Assembly: GCA_019918135.1 (NCBI GenBank)
Contig: WBZZ01001438.1
Span: 27,501 to 91,500 of the forward strand
Length of the DNA: 64,000 nucleotides
Source: Paulinella micropora
Lineage: Eukaryota; Cercozoa; Imbricatea; Euglyphida; Paulinellidae
Direction of reading: 5' to 3'
Shown: positions 9,200 to 18,423 of the stretch, piece by piece
Layout of the letters: every line of letters begins with the position of its first letter
Position numbering within the stretch: position 1 is the stretch's first letter
Translations under genes and position numbers: made by a program
The notes under the pieces: model-generated
The model's input: only the letters and a program-made list of their open reading frames with translations
What the model was told of the DNA's origin: nothing
The model's database searches: none

Positions 9200-9524
9200 C
9201 TTAAGAAGTAGGACAGAATAAATGATACGAGAAGCCGGTTTCACGTCTCCTAGGCGTCCCCAGTTGACTAGTTAACCAGCTCCACAAGAACTTTAATAGA
9301 ATTATCCTCCCAACAGACAAAAGCACGCCAAACAACCAAAACAGAAGACGAGAGCTCTAAGCCTTTAAATTTCAGGTGTCCGTACAGGTCATATTGGCAT
9401 TGGTGGCACCAATGCCACCCGTACCAGAAAATACACCCCTTTTTCCGTACTAACTACTAACTGACAATATTAACTAACGTATTAACCGGTTGTATTAATC
9501 CCATCACTTAGCTTACTTTCCAAG
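9200..9524 (-). repeat. 5' LTR of the copia element
   Basis: This 325-bp direct repeat matches 219-540. It begins CTTAAGAAG and ends TTTCCAAG on the plus strand and is followed at once by CCAGG, the right copy of the target duplication (9525-9529). It would hold the promoter and polyadenylation signals of the element. Confidence 0.9.
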
Positions 9525-9859
9525 CCAGGGTAATAAAATTAGTAGCAGCAGATAAAGGATTGGCGGGAGAGTTATGCAAAGCGAACAGCAGCCTGATGAT
9601 AAACTAGCAGCGGAGACACGTAGCTCGCAAAACCTGAGACGATGTGATTCCAAGCAGACGTTAGAACAGAGAACTGGAGATATAGGATAACAGAATTTAT
9701 ATTGTAAGTTTCCTACCAACCTACCAAGTGGTTTGCCATCAGGTTCGATTCGGGTAGGCACCATACGAAATAAGAAATTATCCAGTGTGACATGCAAAAT
9801 GCCAAAGATCGCGGCACATGATTGCACTATGCAAAGCCACCCAGGAGTGAAGAGTATGA

Positions 9860-10482
9860 CATGGTCTTGACGATGAATGTTCTGGTATAACAACCTTTGC
9901 GAGAGTGTTAAAGAATTTGTGAAGCGATGCTCACACTGTCAGATTGCAAAGTTACAACATAAACAGAACGTGGTGATTAAGAATGAATATGATATCACCT
10001 TAGATATTTTCAATAAATTACATATCGATCACGTTGATGCTTTCCCTGAGGTGGGAACTGGGAAATTCAAATACATTTTGACTGTTATTGATCGTGCCTC
10101 CAATCACGTTATCACCGTTCCAGTGACGGACGTGACAGTGGATGTTATCGCGGCGACACTAATTGATCATGTGTTCTGCTGTATATGATACAGGGAACGA
10201 TTATATCGGGATAGAGGTACTAGTTTTGCGAATGATGTTTCGTAAATGATTACAAAATTCTTTGAGTTTGACTAGCAGTATGTAACTGCCTTTATCACAA
10301 TGTCTAAAGTGAAGATTGAGCGGGTGCATAGGACGCTGAAAGCAGCATTGAAGACCTATTGCAAGAACAGCAAATTCAATTGTTTACATGATGTGCCTAT
10401 GTTTACGTTGTCTGTCAACAATTCAGCTTCTGCTTCTTTAGGAGGACACGCGCGGGAAGTTAGTCGGCATCAGCTGATTTAA
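9860..10482 (+). mobile_element. Relic of a second LTR-class element (integrase)
   Basis: The frame at 9877-10188 holds VKRCSHCQIAKLQHK, the second half of an HHCC zinc-binding domain, then HIDHVDAFPEVGTGKFKYI and LTVIDRASNHVITVPV, an rve catalytic core beginning. The frame at 10300-10482 holds KIERVHRTLKAALKTYC, matching the 'ER.HRTLK..l' third-acidic-residue block of Ty3/gypsy or BEL integrases. It is broken, with several breaks in about 600 bases. No LTRs or other Pol parts were found nearby, so it is an old fragment. Confidence 0.7.
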
Positions 10483-11060
10483 GGTAGGGCGTTGAACACG
10501 CCAACTCAGTTACTGTTCTGGCAAAAACGCTTACCAGCTCAAAATCTTCTCGTTACTTCGCAGAATTTGCATTTTTCGCAAGTGACGAACACTCTGTCAA
10601 GAAATGATACAGAATAAATTGGTATTGACCGATCCAGAGTCTTTTTGGTATCCCTGACATTGGAAATATTTTGATGTCAATTGACAGCAGTGTGTGGCCC
10701 GTTAGCAATATCAGTTGCTGCCAGTGACGACATTCAAGAGATAAAATAATTCAACTTTGAGCTCATTTTGAGAAACCAATATTTAACTTGATGTATGACA
10801 ATACAGAGCATGTCATTGGAAGGCTCTTGTCCTGAGCTTTCAAACCCTGACTTCAATATTGCCATATCACCTCAGCTCGAGTGATGGAGGACAATAATAT
10901 TACATGTGAATGATTTGCCATCATGATTTGAATGTCGTCGGTTATAGAAGCGATAGCTCTTCATGTGCCAGTCGAGAGTGTTGCTGTGCCTACACTTGCA
11001 AGCGCCCGCGCAGGACTTGTGAGTTGAGGCTGCTCCGCAGCTCATTCAAATGTTTCCAGT
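10483..11060. other. Non-coding stretch, nothing recognised
   Basis: This is AT-rich sequence after the integrase relic. No open frame with protein-like composition, repeat or RNA gene is seen. It may be decayed remains of the same element. Confidence 0.4.
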
Positions 11061-11065
11061 CAATC

Positions 11066-11300
11066 TCTCACAATATAATGCATACATGCATACAGACATA
11101 TATACATACATACAAATACGTAGATACATACATACATACATGCATGCATGCATACATGCATACATAAATACATACAATATAATGCATACTTGCATACAGA
11201 CATATATACATACATACAAATACGTAGATACATACATACATACATGCATGCATACATGCATGCATACATGCATACATAAATACATACATACATACATACA
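11066..11300. repeat. CATA-rich microsatellite with tandem duplication
   Basis: Runs of CATA/TACA are organised as two near-copies of a roughly 100-base block. Each block starts ACAATATAATGCATAC and passes through AAATACGTAGATAC (about 11070-11170 and 11177-11290). The Tyr/Ile/Cys/Met-rich open frames here are a by-product of the repeat. Confidence 0.85.
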
Positions 11301-11454
11301 GCTCGAGTCAACTCGCACAAGCAAGCGCAGGCACCTTGGAAGTGGCTTCGGGCCTGTCACACTGCCTAGTTCCTGTGAAAAAAAACAAATTGACAACGCA
11401 AGAACTACTTACTAAGTTCCTGTGCCTGACTTCAGATGCCTCGTTTTTAGCCAC

Positions 11455-11782
11455 AATCTCTCTTTATTTCTTGTCTTTGAGCTCTAGTGAGCATGCTCTG
11501 GCATATAGTACAGTGAGCATGCTCTGGCGTCCCGAGTCGGCCAGGGATGATTAGACATCTATTACTTGTCTTTAAGTAGGTTTGACATGCCATTGGTTAA
11601 AATATTTTAATTAAATTTAACAACAACAACAACTATTATTTTTAAATTAAACAACAGCCACACACCATCTTGCATTTTCAGTACTTTGTTTAAGTTTTAC
11701 TATTATTAAATTGAACAACAACAACAACAACAACAACAAGAACAACAACAACAACAACTCGTTATTGATTTTAATTAAATTG

Positions 11783-11820
<38 letters not shown>

Positions 11821-12357
11821 CTTTTAATCACTTTGTTTAATTTTATTATCATTATTATTAAACTGAACAACAACAACAACAAAAGCAAAAACAACAACAA
11901 CAACTTGAAGGTGTCTAGACAGCTCTTTCCTTCGGCCTCCAGCGCTTGTGACTGATTGCTGGTGTCTGCTTGCTCCCTTCGACTTGTTCGTCTCACACGC
12001 GAGCTTCTAACTTGTTGCTCAGACTGTTTTTTCAGTTGCCACGGCGAGTATCTCCTCCCCCTCCATCCTCCCTCTCTCTCTTCCTTTTCCCTCTCCACGG
12101 ACTAGTTATTCCCATGGCTTGCCTGCTCTCTTCGATGACTTTCCTCTTCTCCCTCTATTGTTGCTCTTCTGCTCTTTTTTTCCCTCGATCTTCATTTCTT
12201 GTTTCCGAGCTCAAGAGTCCTATAGTACAGTGAGCAAGCTCTGGTGTCCCGAGTCGGCTGGGGATGATTAGACATTTAATACTTGTCTTTAAGTGGCACT
12301 TAAAGGCCCTTAGCCACGCACCATCTTGCCATTGATTTACTTGCTTTAATTAAATTG

Positions 12358-12388
<31 letters not shown>

Positions 12389-12716
12389 GCATGTGGCTCC
12401 GTGAATTTCCTAGTTACAAACTACAGCGCTTCGTTTTCTCAACCGATTCCTGTGTCCAGAATTTGTGTCGTGGCTCGTTATCAAGCTCGCAGCAAGGGCT
12501 TCCACAAACGAACCACTGGACAAGCAATAAAAGTGGGAAAAGGAGCAGAAGAGCACGCACTAGCATGCTCACTAGAGCTCAAAGACAAGAAATAAAGAGA
12601 GAGTGAAAAGGAGCAGAAGAGCATGCACTATAGTAAGTTGTTGTTGTTGTTGTTGTTGAATTGAATAATAATAAAACTTAAGCAAAGTATTTAAATGCAA
12701 GATGGTGTGTGGCTAC

Positions 12717-12720
<4 letters not shown>
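11455..12720. repeat. Foldback repeat with CAA microsatellites
   Basis: The stretch at 11455-11495 (CTCTCTTTATTTCTTG...) recurs as its perfect reverse complement at about 12563-12605. A second pair lies inside it: CACACACCATCTTGCATTT near 11657 against AAATGCAAGATGGTGTGTG near 12692. Direct copies of a GTCCCGAGTCGG... block occur at about 11528 and 12246. CAA runs lie at 11717-11757, 11785-11821, 11869-11906 and 12358-12387. It has the look of a non-autonomous foldback transposon or nested microsatellite-bearing repeats. No protein gene is seen. Confidence 0.6.
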
Positions 12721-12753
<33 letters not shown>

Positions 12754-12880
12754 AGACTGTTGTTGTTGTTGTTGTTGTTGTTAGACTGTTGTTGTTGTTG
12801 TATTTGTTGTTGTATTTGTTGTTGTATTTGTTGTTGTATTTGTTGTTGAATTTGTTGTTGTTGCTGTTGTTGTTGTATCG
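12715..12880. repeat. GTT trinucleotide microsatellite
   Basis: These are long runs of GTT interrupted by AGACTGTT and GTATTT variants. It ends about 120 bases before the PLV insertion site. Confidence 0.9.
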
Positions 12881-12996
12881 CACTAGCAGTCCGAGTTTTT
12901 TATGGCAGGTAACTTTCGTAACTAAGGTGCCAGAAAGGTTGATACCAAGGAGTGGAAACCTCTAAACACATCTCTCCATGAGACTTAGCCGGGTAT

Positions 12997-13002
12997 TTTA
13001 AT
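12997..13002. repeat. Target-site duplication TTTAAT, left copy
   Basis: TTTAAT precedes the left terminus (seven A, then CAAGGGGG) and recurs at 35286-35291 after the right terminus (CCCCCTTG, then seven T). Six bases is the duplication length known for Polintons. The T-rich edges leave about one base of ambiguity. Confidence 0.7.
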
Positions 13003-13358
13003 AAAAAAACAAGGGGGAAAAGGGGGGGTGATTCAAAGCCTCCCCCCGCCTTTCCGTTTTGAATTTTGCTATCGTTTGCCATTTTTTACAAAGTTAGTCG
13101 TATTAAGAGATTTTACACTAATTACCCCATTTTTACACATATCCCCCAAAAAAACACGAAAAACGAGCAACAGAGAAAAACATTTGCTCATTTGCTCAAA
13201 ATTTGGAGCATAAAAATAAAGAAACTGCAAATTCGTCCGCACTTTACGACATACCGCATTGCGATGACCATTTCGGTCCTTTGGTCCCCTAAATGAAAAA
13301 AGGAAATACTACAAATCAAAAATTATCTTTTTCTTTTTGTGTCGTTTGGTTTCAATTA
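13003..13358 (+). repeat. Left inverted terminal repeat of element 1
   Basis: It is the reverse complement of 34933-35285 with about a dozen differences. It starts with seven A, then CAAGGGGGAAAA, and ends at GGTTTCAATTA. Short open frames inside it on both strands are shadows. In protein-primed replicating elements the termini are the replication origins; that role is inferred. Confidence 0.92.
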
Positions 13359-13361
13359 ATA

Positions 13362-13398
13362 TTTTACATTTATAAAAATAATATTACATATATATAAG
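13362..13398 (+). promoter_or_regulatory. Probable promoter, repeated upstream of two genes
   Basis: TTTACATTTATAAAAATAAT followed by ATTACATATATATAAG stops directly at the ATG of 13399. A near-identical copy ends at the ATG of 14090. Since the coding sequences that follow are unrelated, the shared block is likely a promoter and start context with a TATA-like core. Confidence 0.55.
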
Positions 13399-13902
13399 AT
13401 GCCAAACAAGAGAAAAGAAATCAAGTGTGCTGGCGATTTAAATAAGCTAGTCCTAGACAAATTCAAAGAGCTTAAATATGCTGGAGTTGTTCGTAGAGTT
13501 CATAAACCAGAAGACATCAAAGATGTTAAGACTGATATATTGTATTATTCCGTAAAATGCGAACATAATGATTTCATAAAACATAATTCTACAATTTCAT
13601 TACAATATAAGCAAGTAAGAGAAACTATCGTATCACATAAGCACATAACATTAGCGTTGATAGAGAAACTAAAAGATGAACCACAATTCAGTTGTAATAT
13701 TTGTTTTGATACTGCTAGTATGTTGAGAAGGTGTTGTAAGTGTCAATATGCGACTTGTGTGCAGTGTCATCTGGAAAATAATTTAGTGTGTCCAATATGT
13801 AAAAATGTGAGCTCACCTAATTTACATTTCATTCCTAAGTCTTCTATTTCTGAAAAAGATATAAAAATAAAATTGCTTTTAATGTGCCGTCTAAATGGAT
13901 AA
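13399..13902 (+). CDS. RING-finger-like protein, element 1
   Basis: A 167-residue protein with a cysteine-rich C-terminal half: CNICFDTAS, then RRCCKCQYATCVQCH and VCPICKN. The spacing fits a RING-type zinc finger (C-x2-C ... C-x2-C ... C-x2-C), as found in many viral E3 ubiquitin ligases. The N-terminal 95 residues are of unknown fold. It is the first gene inside the left terminal repeat. The role may be manipulation of host ubiquitination; that is inferred. Confidence 0.7.
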   Translation: MPNKRKEIKCAGDLNKLVLDKFKELKYAGVVRRVHKPEDIKDVKTDILYYSVKCEHNDFIKHNSTISLQYKQVRETIVSHKHITLALIEKLKDEPQFSCNICFDTASMLRRCCKCQYATCVQCHLENNLVCPICKNVSSPNLHFIPKSSISEKDIKIKLLLMCRLNG

Positions 13903-14051
13903 ACGATAACATCCCAGATTTCTTAGATATCGGTAGTCCAAATTTTGATTTAATATGTGATTTACTACAAACATATATGAACAGATTGACTTTATCGTGT
14001 ATGCGATATGAGTCATCGGCTGAAGAAATGGTATGTATTATTAAATAATTA

Positions 14052-14089
14052 TTTACATTTATAAAAATAATATTACATATATATATAAG
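14052..14089 (+). promoter_or_regulatory. Probable promoter, second copy
   Basis: A near-identical repeat of 13362-13398, again ending exactly at an ATG (14090). It carries TATATATATAAG next to the start codon. Confidence 0.55.
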
Positions 14090-14293
14090 ATGCCACGACC
14101 AAAGATATATGAAGGAGACGAAAGGAGAAAAAGGAATAATGAGAAATCTCTCGCCTACTATTACCGTAATAAAGCTAGATTAAACGAAGAACGGCGAGCC
14201 AAAGCACAGAAGTTAATACAATATACACAAGATATAGAAGAATACAAAAAGAAGATACAGGAGTTAGAAGAGCGACTGAGTAAGTCAAATTAA
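14090..14293 (+). CDS. Small basic coiled-coil protein, element 1
   Basis: 67 residues, rich in Lys, Arg and Glu, with a C-terminal heptad-like stretch (YTQDIEEYKKKIQELEERL). It resembles the 73-residue product at 47635-47856 of element 2 in the N-terminal KPIY/PKIY and YYxxNKxxxxERRxK pattern. This is compatible with a small DNA-binding or bZIP-like regulator. The function is not known. Confidence 0.6.
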   Translation: MPRPKIYEGDERRKRNNEKSLAYYYRNKARLNEERRAKAQKLIQYTQDIEEYKKKIQELEERLSKSN

Positions 14294-14404
14294 TTAACAA
14301 TATTTTTTTTTGGTAAACATTTTACATCTAAACATATCGTATATATATATGTAAAGCATTAAATAATTATTTTTCAAAAAATTTATCCCGCCTATCTATA
14401 TACA

Positions 14405-14695
14405 ATGGACCAATACCAACCAGAACTATTTCCGCTCTACCATATTGAGCGACGAGGAGACTACATCAGGCCTAGAGGCAAAAGAAGATGGTATCTCATT
14501 ACAACTCCAACCGCACTACGAATTATAAACAGACTAACGGGTGGCCATCCCGAACTAGTCGGCAGAAATAACTCACTTGTTATACCATATGCTCCAGGAT
14601 GGGAAGCTCGCCTCCAACAGCTAAACCCAAATACAAGCTATCTCGTTCATCTGGATTATGAAGGATATAATGGACCAGTCAGAGGAATATACTGA
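14405..14695 (+). CDS. Unknown 96-residue protein, element 1
   Basis: Starts soon after an AT-rich spacer with TATATA about ten bases ahead of the ATG. The protein is Tyr-, Arg- and Pro-rich with no motif I recognise. It lies directly upstream of the polymerase region and may be the beginning of that large gene or a separate small protein. Confidence 0.45.
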   Translation: MDQYQPELFPLYHIERRGDYIRPRGKRRWYLITTPTALRIINRLTGGHPELVGRNNSLVIPYAPGWEARLQQLNPNTSYLVHLDYEGYNGPVRGIY

Positions 14696-14737
14696 GCTAA
14701 CGAATTAAAGCGGTCAATTAATGCGGTTAGAAACTTT

Positions 14738-15070
14738 GTGGAACGGCAAGCAAGGTTTTACGAACAAAGAGAAGACAAAGACCTTAAAGTCATTACTATT
14801 GACCAAGTTAACCCGCAAAATAATGCTGTCATACCAATGGCACAGGGTGAAATAAACTGTGTGCTAGAATGTATTATGAAAGACTTTCCAAACCCAAACA
14901 ATAGAAAACGAAAACGAGACCATATAATAGCAGATAGATTTAAGGATATCAAATATGCCACAGCAAAGGACATTGACGAAATTGAAGACTTCATCCGATG
15001 TAGGATTTATGTATTTGATGGTATGAATATATTATGGCGAGCATCTACTAAGGATACCCAAAACAGATAA
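14738..15070 (+). CDS. N-terminal part of the polymerase region, element 1 (fossil)
   Basis: 110 residues including INCVLECIMKDFPNPN and DEIEDFIRCRIYVFDG. The Asn-Cys block is followed by a helix and precedes a polymerase. This recalls the NNCFFYVFKDILNLP block ahead of the polymerase in element 2, a usual place for an OTU-like N-terminal domain in Polinton polymerases. The assignment is by position and weak resemblance. Confidence 0.4.
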   Translation: MERQARFYEQREDKDLKVITIDQVNPQNNAVIPMAQGEINCVLECIMKDFPNPNNRKRKRDHIIADRFKDIKYATAKDIDEIEDFIRCRIYVFDGMNILWRASTKDTQNR

Positions 15071-15225
15071 TAATCAGATGTAACGATTATCACGCCACAT
15101 TAATACAAGGAAAACAAAAAGACATCTGTATCTAACATATTAAATCTATTGAGCTATTATACGATATTAACGAAAACATACCAGAGCCACGGCCCCAATA
15201 TGCTACTAACCACGAAGCAAGTAAT

Positions 15226-16023
15226 GTGAAACTATCTACGAACCAATACAAGAACAAATGGATATCACAGGAAGAACTCAACAATATACAAACCAAACTT
15301 GAATTAGAACATAAGGAGTGTTATTCAATGACAGACCAATCTGGAAACATTGTAGGAATAGTAGATAAAGAAAACAAACTAAACTATAAATGCTTAGACC
15401 GTTTCAAACACGCATCATTCGTTCCTAAAGATACTCCCGCTTGGTCATTACCATCATACTTCAAACAATTATTTATACAGTGTCTCATAGAAAAACATAA
15501 ACCTAAGTTCCATACACAAATTACTGAACCTAATATATTACGACACGTGAAATCTGGTCAAATACCATTTCATCATATCTTTAAACATCACACCAAAAAC
15601 CCCAACAAGATACACCAGATTGATATGGTAAAAGCTTATACAAATGCTTCGTTAGGTAATCTAGGAGAAATGTCGTCATACTTCAATGAATACCCGATTG
15701 CTCCTCGCAACATAATTAACATAAACCAAAATATGACACAAGAATACTACAACAAAATCAAACCTCTACACGGTTATGCGGTTTTTGATTACGACCAGAC
15801 TTTACTCAAAGTTCCAACCTTCTTCAACTGCTACACCACAAAAGGAACCCAATGCCAACCCATTCCCGCATTGCTATATATGTTTGACCAAGGAGTTAAG
15901 ATATTTATTAAGAGGTGCTATCTAGCAGACGACCACTTCAACCCCTTCAAAACCTTCTCAGAACACACATCAAATATACAAGATTATTACTTGATAAGCC
16001 TGGCTTTGATCACGACACCATAG
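15226..16023 (+). CDS. Family B DNA polymerase palm, part (fossil)
   Basis: Contains HQIDMVKAYTNASLGNL, which fits palm motif A of family B polymerases (D-x2-x-A-Y). It is preceded by about 110 residues of connecting domain and followed by a palm-like strand region (HGYAVFDYDQTLLKVP). It would copy the element's DNA. An overlapping open frame at 15915-17693 carries the next palm motif and the helicase. This region is broken. Confidence 0.6.
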   Translation: MKLSTNQYKNKWISQEELNNIQTKLELEHKECYSMTDQSGNIVGIVDKENKLNYKCLDRFKHASFVPKDTPAWSLPSYFKQLFIQCLIEKHKPKFHTQITEPNILRHVKSGQIPFHHIFKHHTKNPNKIHQIDMVKAYTNASLGNLGEMSSYFNEYPIAPRNIININQNMTQEYYNKIKPLHGYAVFDYDQTLLKVPTFFNCYTTKGTQCQPIPALLYMFDQGVKIFIKRCYLADDHFNPFKTFSEHTSNIQDYYLISLALITTP

Positions 16024-17693
16024 CCAAAGCAACCAACTTACTAGTAGGCTCTCTCAATACTAACATACACCGAACTCAGCAAGTATCTACCATTTCAAAA
16101 ACATACAACGAGCGAATACATTTTATGATGAAAGAAAAAGGATATAGGTTATTGTTCCTGAAACGAGTTAAATACGATAAAAGTAAGTATGCCGAAATGA
16201 AGGACGACCTACTACCAGAGCGAATGATATACACATACCAAGACACAAACCCAACAGACAACATATTTCAAATGTCTCATTTAACTGGCTATGTGTTAGC
16301 ATATCAAAAGATAGTTCTTCATAACCAAATGTTAAAGCTTGTAAATACTGGGCTGACTTTGTTATATTCTAATACAGACAGTATCACATACGAAGGTGAA
16401 TATATGAAAACGGGAAAAGAATTTCGCCCCGAGGTTTTAGAACAAGACGAGTTCATTGCCCTACAACTGAATATGACTTGTTTCGTTTCCTACATAAATG
16501 ACGAACCACAGATAACATACCAGCGACATAGCGGTTTCAAAGATAAATTACCATTACAGAAATTCTTAGAAACACCACATAAACAATATCCAGAGTTCTC
16601 CGCCTTTGAGGATACAGAGCTTCCAGACTATAGCACCAAAGACGAATACATACCTTTACCAGAACAAGAATTATTACTCATTCACTGCAAAGCTGGAACG
16701 GGTAAATCTGACATGATTAAATACCTAACTGGCCAGCCATCAAAATACACTAACACACATTTCAAAGACAAAAAGACTTTATCAACCGCTATGACACACA
16801 ATGCCCGCCAAGTTATTAATTCTGAATATACACTCCAAAAAATACTAACAATCCTATATCATAGACTACCCCTACCGATACCAGTCGGCGAAGAAGCCAT
16901 TAATCACAGAATAACGATTGATGAAGTTTCTATGCTTACTTCTAAGAATTTAGAAAGTCTGGACCATATGCTCAGAAAATACACCAACATCAACAGACCA
17001 TTCGGCGGTGTATCAATTATTCTATTTGGCCACTTAGCACAGCTTCCTTGCCCAGACCCTACATCCGAACCATTCCACAAGTCAAAAACTTTCAAGCTAT
17101 TTACAAAAATAAATCTTGATACAAATTACAGACAGGCCAAAGACCTTGTTCTACAATCTATCTTAAATAAGGTAAAAGACTATTACAAGGTCGGCGGTAA
17201 TGAGCTTAGCCAACACAGAGCAAAAGACTGCCTACCTACAATACTAACACTTGAAGAATTAGATGCTCTCAATAAGCAAGTTAAGCCGCACCCTAAGCCG
17301 ACCGACAAAAACCCACCTTTAATATTACACCACTCTAACAAAAATGTTAATGAAAGCAATAACAAAATGCTACAAAATAAACCGCTTAAAACGGGTCATC
17401 AGGTAGTGTTTCGTTGTAATACAAAGGTTGTTCATAACGGCGATATTCATACTAAAGAACATATATTCATTACGATTGGTGAAATTGAGCAGAAATTTGA
17501 TAGAAAAAAAACGATACCAGACAAGAAACCGTATGCTGACATCCAGCCGACATTCTCGTCCACCATTCACTGCTCAGAAGGCCGAACAACACCAGTGCGG
17601 ATAAATCTAGACCTACTGTCAATGAATTTGTTATATGTCGCTTTAAGTCGTGCCACCTGCTTGAACCATACTGGACTATTAAACGAGTTATGA
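15915..17693 (+). CDS. Polymerase motif C plus Pif1-type helicase (fossil)
   Basis: Residues about 130-170 hold TGYVLAYQKIVLHNQML and LLYSNTDSITYEG, matching motifs B and C (YxDTDS) of family B polymerases. From about residue 250 a superfamily 1 Pif1/RecD-like helicase follows: IHCKAGTGKSDMI (Walker A), ITIDEVSML (Walker B), IILFGHLAQLPC (motif III), TNYRQ (motif IV region), IHCSEGRTT (motif V) and LLYVALSRATC (motif VI). A polymerase joined to a Pif1-type helicase in one frame is unusual for PLVs, which commonly carry superfamily 3 helicases or a lone polymerase. Element 2 has no such helicase. Confidence 0.78.
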   Translation: MLSSRRPLQPLQNLLRTHIKYTRLLLDKPGFDHDTIAKATNLLVGSLNTNIHRTQQVSTISKTYNERIHFMMKEKGYRLLFLKRVKYDKSKYAEMKDDLLPERMIYTYQDTNPTDNIFQMSHLTGYVLAYQKIVLHNQMLKLVNTGLTLLYSNTDSITYEGEYMKTGKEFRPEVLEQDEFIALQLNMTCFVSYINDEPQITYQRHSGFKDKLPLQKFLETPHKQYPEFSAFEDTELPDYSTKDEYIPLPEQELLLIHCKAGTGKSDMIKYLTGQPSKYTNTHFKDKKTLSTAMTHNARQVINSEYTLQKILTILYHRLPLPIPVGEEAINHRITIDEVSMLTSKNLESLDHMLRKYTNINRPFGGVSIILFGHLAQLPCPDPTSEPFHKSKTFKLFTKINLDTNYRQAKDLVLQSILNKVKDYYKVGGNELSQHRAKDCLPTILTLEELDALNKQVKPHPKPTDKNPPLILHHSNKNVNESNNKMLQNKPLKTGHQVVFRCNTKVVHNGDIHTKEHIFITIGEIEQKFDRKKTIPDKKPYADIQPTFSSTIHCSEGRTTPVRINLDLLSMNLLYVALSRATCLNHTGLLNEL

Positions 17694-17701
17694 AAAGTTA
17701 A

Positions 17702-18298
17702 TTATAAATAAAAAAATTTGGCTCCTGTACCTTTTTTCGGTTTGACTAACTTAGTATTTACAGCAGTCGCTCCCAGCAATGATACGGGGTCAAATGCGGT
17801 CCGGTAGTTAGTGGTCAGCTTCGCAGTCTTCGCCCTTTTACCTTTTGGGTTTATTTTCACCGCCACTCGGTCAATCACTCCTTCAATGAGGTCTTTCGTG
17901 CTACTGCCTTTGTTGTATGTAGTCGCCTTAACACCCGTTTGTCGGCTCAGGTCTTTCGCAATTGTCCCTCCAAGGCTATGACCAGTCAGCTCTCTATTAT
18001 CCTTACCATATTTGTTTATCACTTCATTAACCAGCTTCTGCTCTTCTTTATATCTCGGGGTCTTTTTTAATACTCCCTTTACTAATGCGACATCTGTGAG
18101 TAAGTCCCTTTTGTCTACTGAGCCTCTAAATGCTACAATAGCTTTGCTGTCTTTTTGATATACGGTTGATTTTTCTTTGCTAGCGACTGGTTTCCATCCG
18201 TCAGCACCTTTTCTCTCTGACGAAGACAAATAGACGTCCTCTGATAACTCCGCACTGCCTCCCTTTTGTTTCCTGTATTCCTTACCAGCTTTTTTCAA
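17702..18298 (-). CDS. Class 3 lipase-like protein, element 1
   Basis: 198 residues with KAIVAFRGSVDKRDLLTDV (the 'FRGT.s..d...D' strand-turn of Lipase_3) and REGTLTGHSLGGT-type nucleophile elbow (LTGHSLGGTIAKDLS). It ends with FDPVSLLG containing the catalytic Asp region. Class 3 lipases are known in several virophages and PLVs and may help entry or exit by attacking membranes. It converges with the polymerase-helicase region, with only eight bases between the ends. The frame stays open upstream of the first ATG. Confidence 0.75.
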   Translation of the reverse strand: MKKAGKEYRKQKGGSAELSEDVYLSSSERKGADGWKPVASKEKSTVYQKDSKAIVAFRGSVDKRDLLTDVALVKGVLKKTPRYKEEQKLVNEVINKYGKDNRELTGHSLGGTIAKDLSRQTGVKATTYNKGSSTKDLIEGVIDRVAVKINPKGKRAKTAKLTTNYRTAFDPVSLLGATAVNTKLVKPKKGTGAKFFYL

Positions 18299-18423
18299 TG
18301 CCTCCTTGTAGCTTATTTTGTGTTTGACGGAGTAAGCCTTAACGAAGATTATTCACTCGCTCATCGCACGGTTCTATATTATTAATTATTTAATTTTTTC
18401 CCGCCAACTATATACACCCTACT

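Larger units (their letters stand above)
219..9524 (-). mobile_element. Ty1/copia LTR retrotransposon, broken fossil
   Basis: This 9.3-kb element lies on the minus strand. Its LTRs are at 9200-9524 (5') and 219-540 (3'), flanked by CCAGG on both sides. A purine tract, AAGGAGGAG, sits just inside the 3' LTR at about 541-549. Order along the minus strand is Gag, zinc fingers, extra ORF, protease, integrase, reverse transcriptase and RNase H. Integrase before reverse transcriptase is the copia order. The LTRs differ at about a dozen positions by eye (3-4%), so the insertion is not recent. It is broken, with roughly eight breaks across the coding part. The primer-binding site was not identified. 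Confidence 0.92.

Noticed and set aside
11046-11415. Cys/Met/Tyr-rich frames over the CATA repeat
   Set aside because: Products of the microsatellite on either strand.
13028-13296. Short frames in the left terminal repeat (and 34994-35266 in the right)
   Set aside because: They occur in both repeats as mirror images and overlap terminal structure; no sign of coding constraint.
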